A stretch of 22,677 nucleotides of DNA from Chara braunii (taxonomy: Eukaryota; Streptophyta; Charophyceae; Charales; Characeae), in contig BFEA01000161.1 in assembly GCA_003427395.1 (NCBI GenBank), positions 1,862,769 through 1,885,445 of the forward strand, written 5' to 3'. The notes under the pieces were generated by a model. The model was not told the DNA's origin, ran no database searches, and was given only the letters and a program-made list of their open reading frames with translations. Made by a program: the position numbers and the translations under genes. Position 1 is the first letter of the stretch. Each line of letters begins with the position of its first letter. This document shows positions 8,725-17,945 of this stretch, piece after piece.

Positions 8725-9687
8725 TTGGCCCTGCAGTAATGAACGAAGAGGTGCACCAAAGGAGGAATCTTTCCTTTTTTTTATTTTATTTGAAATGAAC
8801 ATGTAGTTTTATTAGGGCCCATTGTCAGGCAAAAAATTACAACGTAGGATTGGAGAGGACGAAGCGAGGGGCGGCGTCGTAGCGCTCAAGCCTCGTGACG
8901 CATTGCGCTAGTTTTCATTAGGGTTTCATCAATAGACAAGGAGCTTGGATGTCATAAGCCCTTCTTCGACGGACGCGGAGTTTAGACGTCATAGCTAGGG
9001 GCGCTCAGCACGAGTGAGGCGTGTCGTGAAGCCGTCACGTTCAGATGAACTTGAGCAACAACGACATGAACTCGTCCTTGGCGTTATGGACAAGTGGTGG
9101 GCCCATGAGGGGGGGAGAGTGGGTTATAAGACTACTCGAAAACTCTTAGAGCATTTTGAATATCTTGAACTGAAAAGCGCAGTGTGAAAGGGCCCTTCCC
9201 ATGGAACATACATGGCTTGAAGGGGAATAGGCGGAGCTTTCCTCACATTCCTCATGAGCAAGGCTGTCAGCCATGAACAAATCCAAACCAGGAAGTCACC
9301 TGGAGCATGAAGACGCAGAGAAGACGGAACTTACAGAAATGAAGGAAGAAGTACAGCGAGCTGGCTCGATAACGGGAAGGTGGGAAGGTATCTTCACAGC
9401 TCCTTTGTTTAAGGCTATCATCGGAGAGGGTTATTAAGCCATTCATAACAAGATATGAACAACGAGCTTCTAAAGCAGGAGCACATAGAATCTCAATTGG
9501 ATAAGTCTATGGAGCCGTTCGTGGCGGGACAACGACGGCGGGCAGTGGACAGTGGACAGCAGATAGCGGACAACAGACAAGGGACAGTGCAGTAATGAAC
9601 TTTATGGAGCATCAGACAACGAGAAGTGAAGAAGGGTTAGCAGGAAACTATGTAGCAGAACCTTTATGGTGAGAATCTTTCAAAAAG
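8725..9687. other. No gene supported
   Basis: The sequence has mixed GC and no long frame or recognisable motif. Around 9545-9590 there are short imperfect repeats of GGACAG/AGACAA (agtggacagtggacagcag...). Otherwise I see nothing. Confidence 0.5.

Positions 9688-9779
<92 letters not shown>
9688..9779. repeat. (GA)n microsatellite, first of a pair
   Basis: About 45 GA units with one AA interruption near 9699. A similar (GA)n tract lies at 9991-10049, and both are followed by the same ~50-bp sequence. Confidence 0.95.
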
Positions 9780-9782
<3 letters not shown>

Positions 9783-9808
9783 TAAAACATCATAAAATCG
9801 CTTAGATT

Positions 9809-9985
9809 GACCTTTTGTTTTCGTTTTTGTTTCGGTAGGGTTGCTGAATACTGGATATTAGAAAGAATAGAAAGGTCGAAGGACAAAGGTGGGAAAACGT
9901 TAAAAAAAACATCGCGGGCTGGCTAGGTCAGAAGCCTAGGAATTGCGGGGGGGGCGGGCGCGCGCGCCAAAAACACACACACACA

Positions 9986-10052
<67 letters not shown>

Positions 10053-10142
10053 TTCTAAGTAAACTGCTGTGGGTTTCAGGTAGACCTTTGACTTTCGTTT
10101 TGTTTCGTTTTCATTTTCGTAGGGTTGCTGAATACTGGATAT
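9809..10142 (+). repeat. Direct duplication downstream of each GA tract
   Basis: The segment starting GACCTTT and ending TAGGGTTGCTGAATACTGGATAT occurs at 9809-9858 and again at 10083-10142, with small indels in the T-rich middle. With its preceding (GA)n block it forms a ~275-300 bp direct repeat. The second copy ends just before the assembly gap. An (AC)n run (9971-9984) and a GC-only patch (9950-9967) lie between. Confidence 0.8.
9991..10049. repeat. (GA)n microsatellite, second of a pair
   Basis: An uninterrupted GA tract of about 29 units, preceded by an (AC)n run. It is part of the direct duplication with 9688-9858. Confidence 0.95.
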
Positions 10143-10175
10143 CATGGAAAATGTACAAAAGAACATAAAGGTTGA

Positions 10176-11060
10176 NNNNNNNNNNNNNNNNNNNNNNNNN
10201 NNNNNNNNNNNNNNNNNNNNNNNNNNNNNNNNNNNNNNNNNNNNNNNNNNNNNNNNNNNNNNNNNNNNNNNNNNNNNNNNNNNNNNNNNNNNNNNNNNNN
10301 NNNNNNNNNNNNNNNNNNNNNNNNNNNNNNNNNNNNNNNNNNNNNNNNNNNNNNNNNNNNNNNNNNNNNNNNNNNNNNNNNNNNNNNNNNNNNNNNNNNN
10401 NNNNNNNNNNNNNNNNNNNNNNNNNNNNNNNNNNNNNNNNNNNNNNNNNNNNNNNNNNNNNNNNNNNNNNNNNNNNNNNNNNNNNNNNNNNNNNNNNNNN
10501 NNNNNNNNNNNNNNNNNNNNNNNNNNNNNNNNNNNNNNNNNNNNNNNNNNNNNNNNNNNNNNNNNNNNNNNNNNNNNNNNNNNNNNNNNNNNNNNNNNNN
10601 NNNNNNNNNNNNNNNNNNNNNNNNNNNNNNNNNNNNNNNNNNNNNNNNNNNNNNNNNNNNNNNNNNNNNNNNNNNNNNNNNNNNNNNNNNNNNNNNNNNN
10701 NNNNNNNNNNNNNNNNNNNNNNNNNNNNNNNNNNNNNNNNNNNNNNNNNNNNNNNNNNNNNNNNNNNNNNNNNNNNNNNNNNNNNNNNNNNNNNNNNNNN
10801 NNNNNNNNNNNNNNNNNNNNNNNNNNNNNNNNNNNNNNNNNNNNNNNNNNNNNNNNNNNNNNNNNNNNNNNNNNNNNNNNNNNNNNNNNNNNNNNNNNNN
10901 NNNNNNNNNNNNNNNNNNNNNNNNNNNNNNNNNNNNNNNNNNNNNNNNNNNNNNNNNNNNNNNNNNNNNNNNNNNNNNNNNNNNNNNNNNNNNNNNNNNN
11001 NNNNNNNNNNNNNNNNNNNNNNNNNNNNNNNNNNNNNNNNNNNNNNNNNNNNNNNNNNNN
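10176..11060. other. Assembly gap (885 N)
   Basis: The sequence is unresolved. The gap abuts the second copy of a GA-containing direct repeat, so further copies probably caused the break. Confidence 0.99.
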
Positions 11061-11479
11061 GGGCATGACTCGTTGCTGATAAAATAGAATGAACATCAAT
11101 GAACGTCAGAACGGAGCGAATATGGTTCGTGAGGTTTTGCTTTGATCGTTGAGGTAATCTTTCATGTTGGAAAGTGATTTGAACCCTAGGCTATTTCAGG
11201 CTGAAGGATTAGAGAGTTGGTTTTGGACCAACCACCTTTTAATTGTGCTTCAAGGCAATTTTTTGAGGAACCTTTGTTTAGAGACAGACTGGTCAGGGGA
11301 CGCTGGACCCGGTTTCCAACTATCGTTACCTCGGTGCTCTCTGAATTACCTGGGCCCGGTCAGTCTAGTGATGACTTTTTTTTTTTTTTTTTTTGGGAGA
11401 GAGCTACAAGTTAGGGGGCGCAAGGAGGAATCTTCCAGTGGTTTCTTCTCTTTTTTTAGAGTAAAGCACTCTTAGAAAA
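11061..11479. other. No gene; contains a degenerate repeat-family fragment
   Basis: GGGGACGCTGGACCCGGTTT at 11297-11316 matches the outer end of the hairpin-ended repeat family, here without the rest of the terminus. A T19 run lies at 11376-11394. Nothing else is recognised. Confidence 0.5.
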
Positions 11480-11489
11480 TATATATATT

Positions 11490-11977
11490 GGCTAGTTTGC
11501 AAAATACCCCCATAAGTTGAGATCATGCCAAAATGCCCCTGAAAGATGTGGGTAGAGCGGAATGCCCTTTTGGGCCGAAATCTTTGTGTTGTGCCTCTGG
11601 TTCAGATAAGATGTGCAGACAGAGTCCACCGTGTGCAAAATCACACAAGAGTCAAAGAGCACGGTACAGCAAGTGTACAAATCTTTGTGTTGTGCCCCTG
11701 TAAGGCGAGTGTGCAACTTCGCAATCTGGACCTCCCCGTTTGGGACTTGGCCTTTTGCTATAGTGCCTAGGAGAAGTTGCCAAGTACTGGGGCATTTTAC
11801 AAAGTTGGACGGTACCAGGTAGGGGTATATTGCAAAGATGGGGATCCAACTGACGCTAAGGGTATTTTTCACAAAAACAAAACAAAAAATATCACAGGGG
11901 CATTCCGCTTTACCCACATCGTTTAGGGGCATCTTGGCATATATACCAACGTATGGGGGTATTTTGCAAATTATCCC
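11490..11977. mobile_element. 488-bp MITE with ~75-bp TIRs (Mutator-like by target duplication)
   Basis: The left terminus GGCTAGTTTGCAAAATACCC is the inverted counterpart of the right terminus GGGTATTTTGCAAATTATCC. The match continues inward for ~75 bases, through a TGCCAAAATGCCCCT / AGGGGCATCTTGGCA pair and GATGTGGGTA.AGCGGAATGCCC. TATATATATT occurs immediately outside both ends (11480-11489 and 11978-11987). This gives a 9-10 bp direct repeat, the size expected for Mutator-like elements, although AT-richness weakens it. The inside carries two copies of AATCTTTGTGTTGTGCC (~11579 and ~11681) and no gene. A minus-strand open frame across it is not protein-like. Confidence 0.75.
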
Positions 11978-12258
11978 TATATATATTTGAAGACTTGAGT
12001 TTCAATTTGACATAAAATTTGACATTTGAGTTGAAAAATAAGGCATTTTGGCATACATCTCAACTTACGGGGGTATTTTGCAAATTATCCCTATATATAT
12101 TTGAAAACTCTAGTTTCTATTTGACATAAAATCTGACATTTAAGTTAAAAGGGCATTTTGGCATATATGTAAACTTACGGGGGTATTTTGCAAATTATCC
12201 CTATATATATTTGAAGACTTGAGTTTCTATTTGACATAAAATCTAACATTTAAAGAAA
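11928..12258 (+). repeat. ~110-bp tandem repeat x3, amplified MITE end plus flank
   Basis: GGCAT(C/T)TTGGCAT starts at 11928, 12042 and 12152. Each unit runs through GGGGGTATTTTGCAAATTAT, CCCTATATATATTTGAA, TTTGACATAAAAT and GACATTT. The first ~50 bases of each unit are the right terminus of the MITE at 11490-11977, and the remainder is its right flank. The amplification therefore happened after insertion. Confidence 0.9.
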
Positions 12259-13139
12259 AAAATATCGGGAATCCACTCACTTCTGATGCCAAAGAGTGAA
12301 GAGGTTTTGTACCCTACTATAGGACACAAAGGTGAGGAGGAGGACTGACCCGTAGTTTGTTTGTTGATGCGGTTAGGGAAGGCTGAGGTACGACGCAACG
12401 CTACCAGGAGCGCTGCGCCCGTCTGGGCCGGAACGATAGGTGCACCAACACGCGTTCAGACGCGAAGCCGCGATGACGCTTTCACAAGGGCACGTCAAGT
12501 CAATTCTGTGTGGCGATGACACTTCTTAGAGACTTTTGTGGATGTGGAGACAGGAGGGGCGTGTGGTTTGAGTAGCCTTGGGGGGGGAGGGGGGGGAGGG
12601 CACGTGACATTAGGGTTATAACGCCACTCCTTCCCTCCTCTGTATTTAATCTCTGTCTCCCGCTTCTCCGGTTCTTTGGTTTCATGGGTCGTTGGATCTG
12701 GACCGAATTCTTTGTGAAGTTGTGTTGACGGGCTTGACATGATCATTCACAACGCAACTGCGTTCGGGGAGTAAAAGGGAGGCGGGGGCGCCCTAAAATC
12801 TCTTCTGGTTGGTGCACTTTGCTGTAAGGCTATACTAGCACCGACTGTGGGGAGGAGGAGTGACTCCTTCTATAGAAAGAGGCAGGGGCTGGTTTGGTCA
12901 GGGCAACGGTCAGGCAGGTGGATAAGGGGACTGTGGGAGTGGAGCAGTGCGTGATGGTATGCAATGATTTTTTATTTTAGGTAAAGTTCAAGGCGGCATC
13001 AGGTAGCGACAGAAGCTCTGAGTGCAACATTTTTCAGAATTTAACCCTAAAGTACTACTCCATTAGATGATTTGATGGTTAGGGATATCTCATTGCTGTT
13101 TTGATATCTCCTGATATTTTTCGATCTCGACATCCGACG
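12259..13139. other. No coding gene supported
   Basis: Bases 12300-13020 are GC-rich, with no frame showing a domain. Apart from the promoter-like cluster at 12580-12690, nothing is recognised. Confidence 0.45.
12580..12690 (+). promoter_or_regulatory. Possible promoter: G-tract, CACGTG G-box, TATTTAA
   Basis: Runs of 8, 8 and 3 G separated by single A (12580-12600) could form a G-quadruplex. They abut a CACGTGAC G-box at 12601. TATTTAAT follows at ~12643, then a pyrimidine patch (ctctgtctcccgcttctcc). The only ATG in range (12683) opens 14 codons. The arrangement is plant-promoter-like, but no transcript or gene downstream is evident. Confidence 0.25.
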
Positions 13140-13660
13140 GATGATCTGTAAAGCTGATTTTTGTTTGATTTTTGTCTGATTTTTGTATGATTCTAAATTC
13201 GTAATTTCCCTTTTTTCATAAATTGATGGTCGATTAGTTTGTTTTGTACTCATATAACCATCTAAATTAGTCTTCAGATTACAACACCTAGTAAATTTTC
13301 TGACCTACTTTCTGTCTCAAATTCCCAAATAACAATTCTAGTCGGGTATTCTAATTCCTAAAATCTTTATACTTGATGGCAAGAAATTCATAAGTATACT
13401 CTGATGTTGATTTTCAAAACTACTGTCGAAAGTCCAATTTGGACATCCTATTCGTAAATGCTAATAATAGTTCATATAGGTTTTCTAAATTTCGCCGTAA
13501 ATAGATCTTATAAATTGTCATGATTCTATTTTCTAATTTGTCATGATTCGATTTTCTGATTTGTCAATGATTCGTGATGAATTTTACCTGATCTAATGAT
13601 CTTGGTTACTTTGATGATTTTGTTTTAAACTTTCAAACTTGACGTGATTTTCATGTTCTA
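13140..13660. repeat. AT-rich stretch with short tandem repeats
   Basis: TGATTTTTGT repeats three times with a ~13-bp period at 13154-13192. TTGTCATGATTC.ATTTTCT repeats with a 23-bp period at 13515, 13538 and 13561 (the last partial). There is no gene. Confidence 0.7.
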
Positions 13661-13669
13661 ATTAGTGTT

Positions 13670-15960
13670 TTCTGATAACGTTTCTCTCATTGGAGACTGT
13701 TCGCAAATCCTCTTAGGTTTGTCTATTGCTATCATAATTGTGGACCTGCGTTTTTTCGATGCCGGAATGACGCTGGTTGGTGTTGGGGTGTTGCTCTGTA
13801 ACCTGCGAAGCAGGAGCATGAGGCCTGATAGAGAGATCTGGGGATGCTTAGGGGCGGGCATCTCACATAATAATCAAGGGTTGCTGTTTGGAGGATGTCG
13901 GTCGGAGTTGGGGTGAGTTGTGTTGCCCTGTAACCTAGCGGTGGGGGTGTGAGGCTGGGCAAACTAAGGCAAAGAGTATGATTGCGTTGGCGAGCCTAAG
14001 TAGGGTTGTTATAGTCTCCTTGACTTTTCTGCAAATTGTCCGCTAGGTATTGTTTTTTAGCCAAAAAGTATTCGATTAAGGGAAACAGATTATTTGCACA
14101 GACGGGTGGAAGTTCGTAGGGGGGTGTAACAAGGGAAGGGCCTTAGTCTTCGTCAGTAGGTCACAAGGACAGGGGTGAGACGACGCAGATCAGTGCTGGA
14201 GCGTTGCTCTGTAACCTGGGGGAGCGTGAGGCTTGGGGAGCTCTGTCGAGGGAGGATGGCAGAACTACCACGTTCGACGCAACCGCTGCTGGGGTTTTAT
14301 CCCTGTCACCTAGGGGCGTGCGACTAATGGGAGTTGTCGACGGAGGAAGGCACTCCTTGCCGTCTATACCAGGCTGGCCGGTAATGGGGCATGGTGGTGC
14401 CATGTAACCCTAGCATAGAGGGTTATGAGACCAGCCGCGTTTAGGTTCGATGACTGATAACGGGGACTTTGTTTTTTTCCAATTGTTGCGTGAGAAGTCC
14501 GCTAGTCGGTGGTTTTGGCTCGGACTTTTTGCTTTCAATTTGTTGTATGTCACTCATGTCCTATCTCGTTAAAAAAAGAAAAACCAATGGGCGATGTGTT
14601 CAGATATGGCTATCCTCTAGAGGTTGGGATTGTTCTCCGTGGTTGTGGTAGAACACTTTTAGGCTCTTGGGACTGCTTGCAATTTCCTTGAGGCGATTTT
14701 CGATGTTGTTTTATTCATGGACCTGCGGTTGTTCGATGCCAGAACGTTGCTGGCCGGTGCTGGGGGGTTGACCCTATAACTTGTTGACAGCAGGAGCTTG
14801 AGGCCTGGTAGAGAGATCTGGAAATTCTTAGGGGGGGCATTTTATGGGACAATCAAGGGTTCCTATCGAAGACGCTGCCGGCCAGAGCCGTGGTGAGTTG
14901 CCTTGCCCTGTAACCTATAGCGGGGGTGACTCGGGTGAGAGGCTTGGTAGAGCTTGGTAGGGAATAAGACAGTGTCTGAGAACTTTGAGGGTGTGCGGAC
15001 CCTGTGGCGCTTTAGAGTGTTTGAAGTCAATTGCTGAGATTTTCGCTAGTGGATAGTCTCCCAAATTTACCTCAAATAACACTGAATTTTGTTAAAAAAA
15101 AGAGAGAATGTTTTAGGATTCTGGGGACTTCTAGCAACTTGCTTTAGGCTGTTTTATACTGATACGTTCATGGATCTGCAGTTGTTCGATGCCAGAACGA
15201 CGCAGGGTGGTGCTGAGGTGTTGCCCTGTAACCTGCTGATTGCAGGAGCGTGAGGCCTGGTAGAGAGATATGAGGATGCTTTGGGGTGAGCATTCCAAAG
15301 GACAACGAAGAGTAGCTGTTGGGATGACGCTGGCCGAAGCTGGGGCGAGTCGTGTTGCTCTGTAACTAGCCAGTTGGGGGTGTGAGGCCTGGGAGAGCTC
15401 GACAGGGAATAAGACGGTGTTGGACAATTCAAGAGAGTTTTGTTTGGGAGTCTAGGGGTTCTGAGCATTCGAAAAGCGGTGAGTAGTCATTCATAGTTTT
15501 TGAACCTCTCCTTTAATTCTCTTGAATTTCTTCAATAATTCTAAAAAAAATGATCGTCAATTGTGGTCTTACAAATGATTTGTGATTCTGGGGACTCCTA
15601 GCAACTCATTTTAGGAGGCTCCATTGTTGTTATGCTCAGTGATCTGCGGCTGTCCGATGCCAGAACGACGCTGGCCGGTACTGGGGTGTTGCCCTGTAAC
15701 CTGCTAATGCGGGAGTGTGAGGCCTGATAGAGATATCTGGGAATGCTTTGGGGTGGGCATTCTAGGGGACAACTAAGGATTGCTGCTGGGACGGCGCTGG
15801 TTGGAGCTGGGTAGAGTCGTGTTGCCTTGTAACCCAACAAGGTGGGGGTATGAGGCCTGGAAGAGCCCGACAGGAAGTAAGACACTATTGGAAGAATTTC
15901 AGAAGGGATTGTTAGGGATTCCGAGGGTTTTGAGCATTTGTAGGACCTTTGTGGTTGCGA
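13670..15960 (+). repeat. ~460-bp tandem array, about five monomers, with TGTAAC-hairpin modules
   Basis: GTTCGATGCCAGAACGACGC-like blocks recur at ~13757, 14717, 15183 and 15645, with spacing near 460 and a diverged unit between the first two. Each monomer has an 'a' module and, ~133 bases later, a 'b' module. Both follow the plan GCTGGCCGG(T/A)GCTGGGG, TTGCCCTGTAACC, hairpin, GGAG..TGAGGCCTGG. TGTAA cores lie at 13797, 13929, 14210, 14403, 14909, 15227, 15361, 15695 and 15828 (TATAA at 14774). The a-module stem is CCTGC/GCAGG with different loops (GAA, TGATT), or CCTGC/GCGGG with loop TAAT. Open frames are stray. It could be a satellite, a diverged structured-RNA gene array or both. Confidence 0.8.
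15220..15270 (+). ncRNA. Best-preserved Alu-domain-like RNA module (hypothesis)
   Basis: TTGCCCTGTAACCTGCTGAT, then TGCAGGAGCGTGAGGCCTGG. A perfect 5-bp stem (CCTGC/GCAGG) lies directly after TGTAA and is followed by AG..TGAGGC. SRP (7SL) RNA Alu domains share this order: GCC, UGUAA-type turn, short hairpin, then AGG.UGAGGC. Equivalent modules are at 13790, 15688 and 15821. A GTTCGATGC block upstream (15184) fits a pol III B-box consensus (GWTCRANNC). No full-length SRP RNA or S domain is visible. This is a structural resemblance only. Confidence 0.22.
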
Positions 15961-16057
15961 TCTTTTCTAAAACATTTCAGAATTCGTGCAGCTTGATCAT
16001 GATCCTATTTTCAGAAGAAAAAAAAAAACGGGAGGCCCCTGAGGAAAAAAAAAAGAG

Positions 16058-16440
16058 GTGAGTGGGAGAAGGAGATGGTGGGATATTATGCGTCCTACTA
16101 GTGAGGGGGCTAGCTGGTGGGATGGGAATAGGGTACAGCAGCAACGGAGTTGGTGACTCTGCTGCAATAAGTCTTGCCGGAGGGGGGTACAAGGGATTGT
16201 TTGGGGGGGTCTGAGTTTTTTTCTGAATTGTGCATATGTTTTTGTTTCTATAAAAAAAGGCGAGTGGGAGAAGTAGATGGTGGGATATCAAGCGTCCTAC
16301 TAGTGAGGGGGCTAGCTCGTAGGATGGAAATAGGTACAGCGGCAGCGGAGATGGTGACTCTGCTGCAGTAAGTCTTGCCGGAGTGAGGTAAAGAGGATTG
16401 ATGAGGGGTTTCTGAGTCGTTTTCTGAATTTTGCCTATTT
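16058..16440 (+). repeat. ~202-bp tandem duplication
   Basis: The segment beginning GAGTGGGAGAAGGAGATGGT at ~16060 recurs at ~16262. Both copies include GCGTCCTACTAGTGAGGGGG, GGTGACTCTGCTGCA, TAAGTCTTGCCGGAG and TTTCTGAATT. Divergence is roughly 10-15 percent. No gene. Confidence 0.88.
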
Positions 16441-16548
16441 CTAAATTTCGTCATAGTAATTTTCTAAGTAGCTCAATTTTTTCTTAGCCAAAACCGGGTA
16501 ATGGCCCCGGTATCTCAAACTTTCAAAATTCTATATAAATTTCCATAT

Positions 16549-16759
16549 GGGACACTGGGTCTGATTCGCAGCACATGCTGCTCCCCACGAATAGATTGGA
16601 GCCTTGTTCCCATTAAAAAAAAAAAAAAGGACACAAAGGTGGGGAGGCAACAAAGATGGCTGAGACAAGTTTTATGTAAGGGACCCTAGACCCAATTTCT
16701 AGCAAGTGCAGCTCCCCACAAATAGTTTGGAAAAAAAAAAAACACACACACTATATAAA

Positions 16760-16798
<39 letters not shown>

Positions 16799-17068
16799 GT
16801 TTTCTTGTTGTTTATAAAGCTTTTAACCATATACTACCCCTTGTTAGGCCATACTCACGACTCATGAGCACTTTTGTAAATGTATCTGACTGCGATTACG
16901 CCTAGACCTGGATGCATCTGACAACGATTTTTTTTATTTTTTTTCCAAACACCATTTCGGGCTTAACTTCTGCTATCCGGGGTGGTAAGAGCCCCGGAAC
17001 GTAGAGGCAGGCAAGGTCCAATGGCTCCATCTGTTTGCAGCACATACTGGGAACCAGGCCCAGCATCC

Positions 17069-17100
<32 letters not shown>

Positions 17101-17223
17101 TGTCAAAGTGGGGAAACCCACTTAACGAGGTGATAAGAGCAGCCTCGTTAAGTGGGCCCCAACATTGAAGGCTCCATCTATTGATGGGGAGTAACACCTA
17201 CTGGAAATTGGGTCCAACGTTCC
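16549..17223. mobile_element. Nested pair of hairpin-ended TIR elements
   Basis: Forward family ends lie at 16549-16602 and 16680-16730; inverted ends lie at 17023-17069 and 17170-17223. Outer (16549/17223) and inner (16680/17069) ends pair as TIRs of ~54 and ~48 bp, suggesting one element inside another or a duplicated terminus. Family ends read GGGAC.CTGGACCCGGTTTC, then CAGCAGGTGCTGCTCCCCA, then GAATAGATTGGAGC. The interior has T30 at 16766-16795 and T26 at 17070-17095. I could not find a convincing target-site duplication, so the superfamily is left open. There are no coding sequences. Confidence 0.6.
17117..17156. repeat. Perfect 14-bp inverted repeat, 12-nt loop
   Basis: CCCACTTAACGAGG (17117-17130) faces CCTCGTTAAGTGGG (17143-17156) across TGATAAGAGCAG. 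It is not followed by a T-run on the + strand; on the minus strand a poly(A) follows. It lies between the two inverted repeat-family ends. Confidence 0.9.
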
Positions 17224-17651
17224 ACTACAATGATATGACGAGTGTCAGTTGGAAATTGTGTCCAGCGTCCCTATTCAATGATTTGTGGAGATGTCATTAG
17301 TGTGCATTTAATACTATGTGATTGTGTTCATTCGGTCTGTTTATGTCATGTGAAGCCAAATTCGTATTCCAACATATCGGTCATGTCGCTCTAAATAGCA
17401 GAGGCATTGATTACTTCCGAGCAACAGGGAACGATTGACTTCCTCAACCCTCTTGCCATCGAAGCCTAACCTTAACGAAAAACATTCTCATCAACCACCA
17501 CAATGAACAATCATCAAACACTCCAAAAAAACAGATCAGACACATGAGTTTCAAACCCTAAACAACCTACCTCCCACCTGAGGGGCAATCAACACCTGTC
17601 CTTGATTGAAATCGAGGGTCGGGCAACTCCGATCAATGAAGGGGACATCGA
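17224..17651. other. No gene supported
   Basis: AT-moderate sequence with no long frame and no recognised motif. It is directly downstream of the minus-strand gene that ends at 17652 and may hold its 3' untranslated region. No clear polyadenylation signal could be singled out. Confidence 0.4.
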
Positions 17652-17879
17652 CTATCCTACTCCCATCCGCTGGCAGATAACAAGGAGCGCTTCAACTTCG
17701 AGATAGAAGGGAGGGAGGACAATAAAACGTTTTTTCAGCTCCAATCCCCTCCTACCCGTCCGCGTGAGGTCCCCACTCCTCTTCCCCTGTGATGATGTTG
17801 CTGGTATTGATATTACCGCTGCCATTATCACTGTTGAACTCATCGTGGTGGTTGTCGTTGTTGCCGATGCTGACGTTGT

Positions 17880-17911
<32 letters not shown>

Positions 17912-17912
17912 A

Positions 17913-17945
<33 letters not shown>

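Noticed and set aside
9936-11099. Very long open frames spanning the N gap on both strands
   Set aside because: They consist of N translated as X and GA repeats; there is no sequence evidence.
11492-11932. 146-codon minus frame over the MITE
   Set aside because: It lies wholly inside a non-coding TIR element, starts and ends in the inverted repeats, and is not protein-like.
13670-15960. The tandem array as a CRISPR or rDNA spacer
   Set aside because: Units are ~460 bp with no short identical repeats and unique spacers, and no 5S, 18S or 28S sequence is recognisable.
16549-17223. Hairpin-ended repeats as Helitrons
   Set aside because: The ends are inverted copies of each other, and no 5' TC or 3' CTRR with a single 3' hairpin could be shown.
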